Assembly: GCF_014650575.1 (NCBI RefSeq)
Contig: NZ_BMVF01000006.1
Span: 372,001-436,000 of the forward strand
From: Streptomyces naganishii JCM 4654
GTDB lineage: Bacteria; Actinomycetota; Actinomycetes; Streptomycetales; Streptomycetaceae
DNA length: 64,000 nt
Reading direction: 5' to 3'
The first letter of the stretch is position 1. Each line of letters opens with the position of its first letter. The translations under genes were made by a program, and so were the position numbers. The notes under the pieces are model-generated. The model saw only the letters and a list, made by a program, of their open reading frames with translations. It was not told where the DNA came from and did not search any database. Positions 63,302 to 64,000 of this stretch are shown one piece after another.

Positions 63302-63385
63302 TCAGCTCGCCGGACAGATGGCGCTGGACATGCGGCCGTGGTCGACGTGCCGTCGGCTCACCAAGGCGATTCCAGTTCCAGACAT
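63302..63385 (-). CDS. Leader peptide of the sulfur-assimilation operon
   Basis: 27 aa, starting MSGTGIALVSRRHVD and ending with SSAICPAS. It closely matches the family of putative leader peptides I recall upstream of Streptomyces sulfur genes, with the same RRHVD core and a C-terminal Ile-Cys. It is too short for most gene finders. It lies 138 bp upstream of the cysI ATG on the same strand. The Cys codon near the end suggests ribosome stalling when cysteinyl-tRNA is scarce, controlling downstream cysI expression. A perfect 6/3/6 dyad (CTGGAC-ACA-GTCCAG, 63408-63422) sits just upstream. Confidence 0.8.
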   Translation of the reverse strand: MSGTGIALVSRRHVDHGRMSSAICPAS

Positions 63386-63438
63386 GACGGCAGCGTGGCA
63401 CGACGATCTGGACACAGTCCAGCTTCGTCCATCATGCG

Positions 63439-63473
63439 GACACCCTTGTCCCGGACTGTGGGACAAGGGTGTC
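63439..63473. promoter_or_regulatory. Perfect 14-bp dyad upstream of the cys leader
   Basis: GACACCCTTGTCCC (63439-63452) and its exact complement GGGACAAGGGTGTC (63460-63473) surround a 7-base loop, between the GNAT gene stop (63507) and the leader start (63385). It could be the GNAT terminator or an operator for the sulfur operon; the long perfect symmetry favours a hairpin or a dimeric regulator site. The rest of the 343-bp stretch 63164-63506 contains only the leader peptide and the smaller dyad described above. Confidence 0.6.
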
Positions 63474-63506
63474 GTCGATCACATGCCGCGGGAGCCGCCG
63501 CGGCCG

Positions 63507-64000
63507 TCAGGGTCGGGCGGGGTGAGCCCCCGGCCACGGGCCCGGGGTGGGCACCTCCGGCTCCTCCTCGACCTTGGTGTCGAACAGGCGGAATCCGCGC
63601 CGCTGGTAGTTGTCCATCGCGTGCTCGCCGTCCTTGCTGCACGTGTGCAGCCACACCCGCTTCGTCGTGGCCAGCCCCGGCCAGCGGTCCGCGAGGTCCC
63701 AGGCGCGGGCGGTGCCGTACGACAGCAGGTGCCCGCCGATGCGGCGGCCGCGGAAGTTCTGGATCAGGCCGAAGTAGACGATCTCCACCACCCCGTCGTC
63801 CTGCGGCTCCAGTTCGACGTAACCGGCGGGCGTGCCCCGGTCGTAGGCCACCCACGTCTCGACTCCCGGACGCTCCAGGTACTCGCGCCACCGCGCGTAC
63901 GTCCAGCCGAGCCGGTCCGTCCAGCGGATGTCGCCGCCCACCGAGGCGTACAGGAAACGGCTGAACTCGGGGGAGGGCACCTCGGCACGGACGATCCGCA
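63507..64000 (-). CDS. GNAT family N-acetyltransferase (5' end beyond the window)
   Basis: The reading frame stays open to the right window edge (codons R-I-V-R-A-E-V-P-S-P-E-F), so the N-terminus is missing. GNAT features: FLYASVGGDIRWTDRLGWTYARWREYL at the visible start, YVELEPQDDGVVEIVYFGLIQNFRGRRIGGHLL (acetyl-CoA loop with RGRRIGG), and YQRRGFRLFDTKVEEEP. It transfers an acetyl group from acetyl-CoA to an unknown substrate. It lies upstream of the cys operon in the same direction, separated by the strong dyad. Confidence 0.9.
   Translation of the reverse strand, partial: RIVRAEVPSPEFSRFLYASVGGDIRWTDRLGWTYARWREYLERPGVETWVAYDRGTPAGYVELEPQDDGVVEIVYFGLIQNFRGRRIGGHLLSYGTARAWDLADRWPGLATTKRVWLHTCSKDGEHAMDNYQRRGFRLFDTKVEEEPEVPTPGPWPGAHPARP

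Overview
The window is a stretch of a high-GC actinobacterial chromosome, almost certainly from a Streptomyces. Codon third positions are nearly all G or C, GTG starts are common, and the gene content is typical of the genus: a conservon (cvnABCD), a CprB/ScbR-type gamma-butyrolactone receptor pair, geosmin synthase, an SSI-type protease inhibitor, TreY/TreZ/GlgX, and proteins of the SAV2148, DUF6230 and DUF6114 families. No rRNA, tRNA, CRISPR array, insertion sequence, integrase or prophage gene was seen. Both end genes are cut by the window edge.

Layout, left to right. 1-7.2 kb: a truncated lipoprotein polysaccharide deacetylase, a slipin, ZapE divergent from a RibD-like reductase, a small conserved protein, murC-msrB closed by a clear hairpin terminator, and a small membrane protein. 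7.4-18 kb: an OpuC-type osmoprotectant ABC transporter whose ATPase and two permeases are separated from the binding lipoprotein by an opposing conservon. An unusual aromatic amino acid lyase homologue follows; its cofactor triad is degenerate and it carries a repeat-rich insert of about 290 residues. 18-26 kb: TerB, an ArsR regulator overlapping an MgtA-like P-type ATPase, TatA, DUF6114 and DUF6230 proteins, a secreted protein, and a C-terminally anchored lytic polysaccharide monooxygenase.

26-34 kb: two divergent gamma-butyrolactone receptor homologues with operator-like sequences between them, an ARMT1-like protein, geosmin synthase, a PDZ membrane protein, an M24 peptidase and an atypical APH-fold protein. 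34-45 kb: the trehalose-from-glycogen genes treZ, treY and glgX. They are interrupted by an FHA protein, two paralogous M14 carboxypeptidases on either side of an SSI inhibitor, and a repeat-rich spacer. 45-54 kb: a HEPN-type SAV2148 protein followed by a DEDDh exonuclease, an APH-type kinase, an MMPL exporter, DUF1697, an aldo/keto reductase and a ketopantoate-reductase homologue.

54-63.4 kb is a single leftward sulfur-assimilation operon: leader peptide, cysI, a zinc-ribbon mini-protein, cysH, cysC, cysD, cysN, a sulfonate-type ABC transporter and a sirohydrochlorin chelatase. It covers sulfate activation and reduction, sulfonate-type uptake and siroheme iron insertion. The upstream end carries a 27-codon leader peptide and a perfect 14-bp dyad, which suggests cysteine- or sulfur-responsive control. 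The best candidates for unusual biology are the degenerate repeat-bearing lyase, the HEPN/exonuclease pair, the receptor pair with its operators, the carboxypeptidase-inhibitor-carboxypeptidase arrangement and the sulfur-operon leader with its mini-protein.
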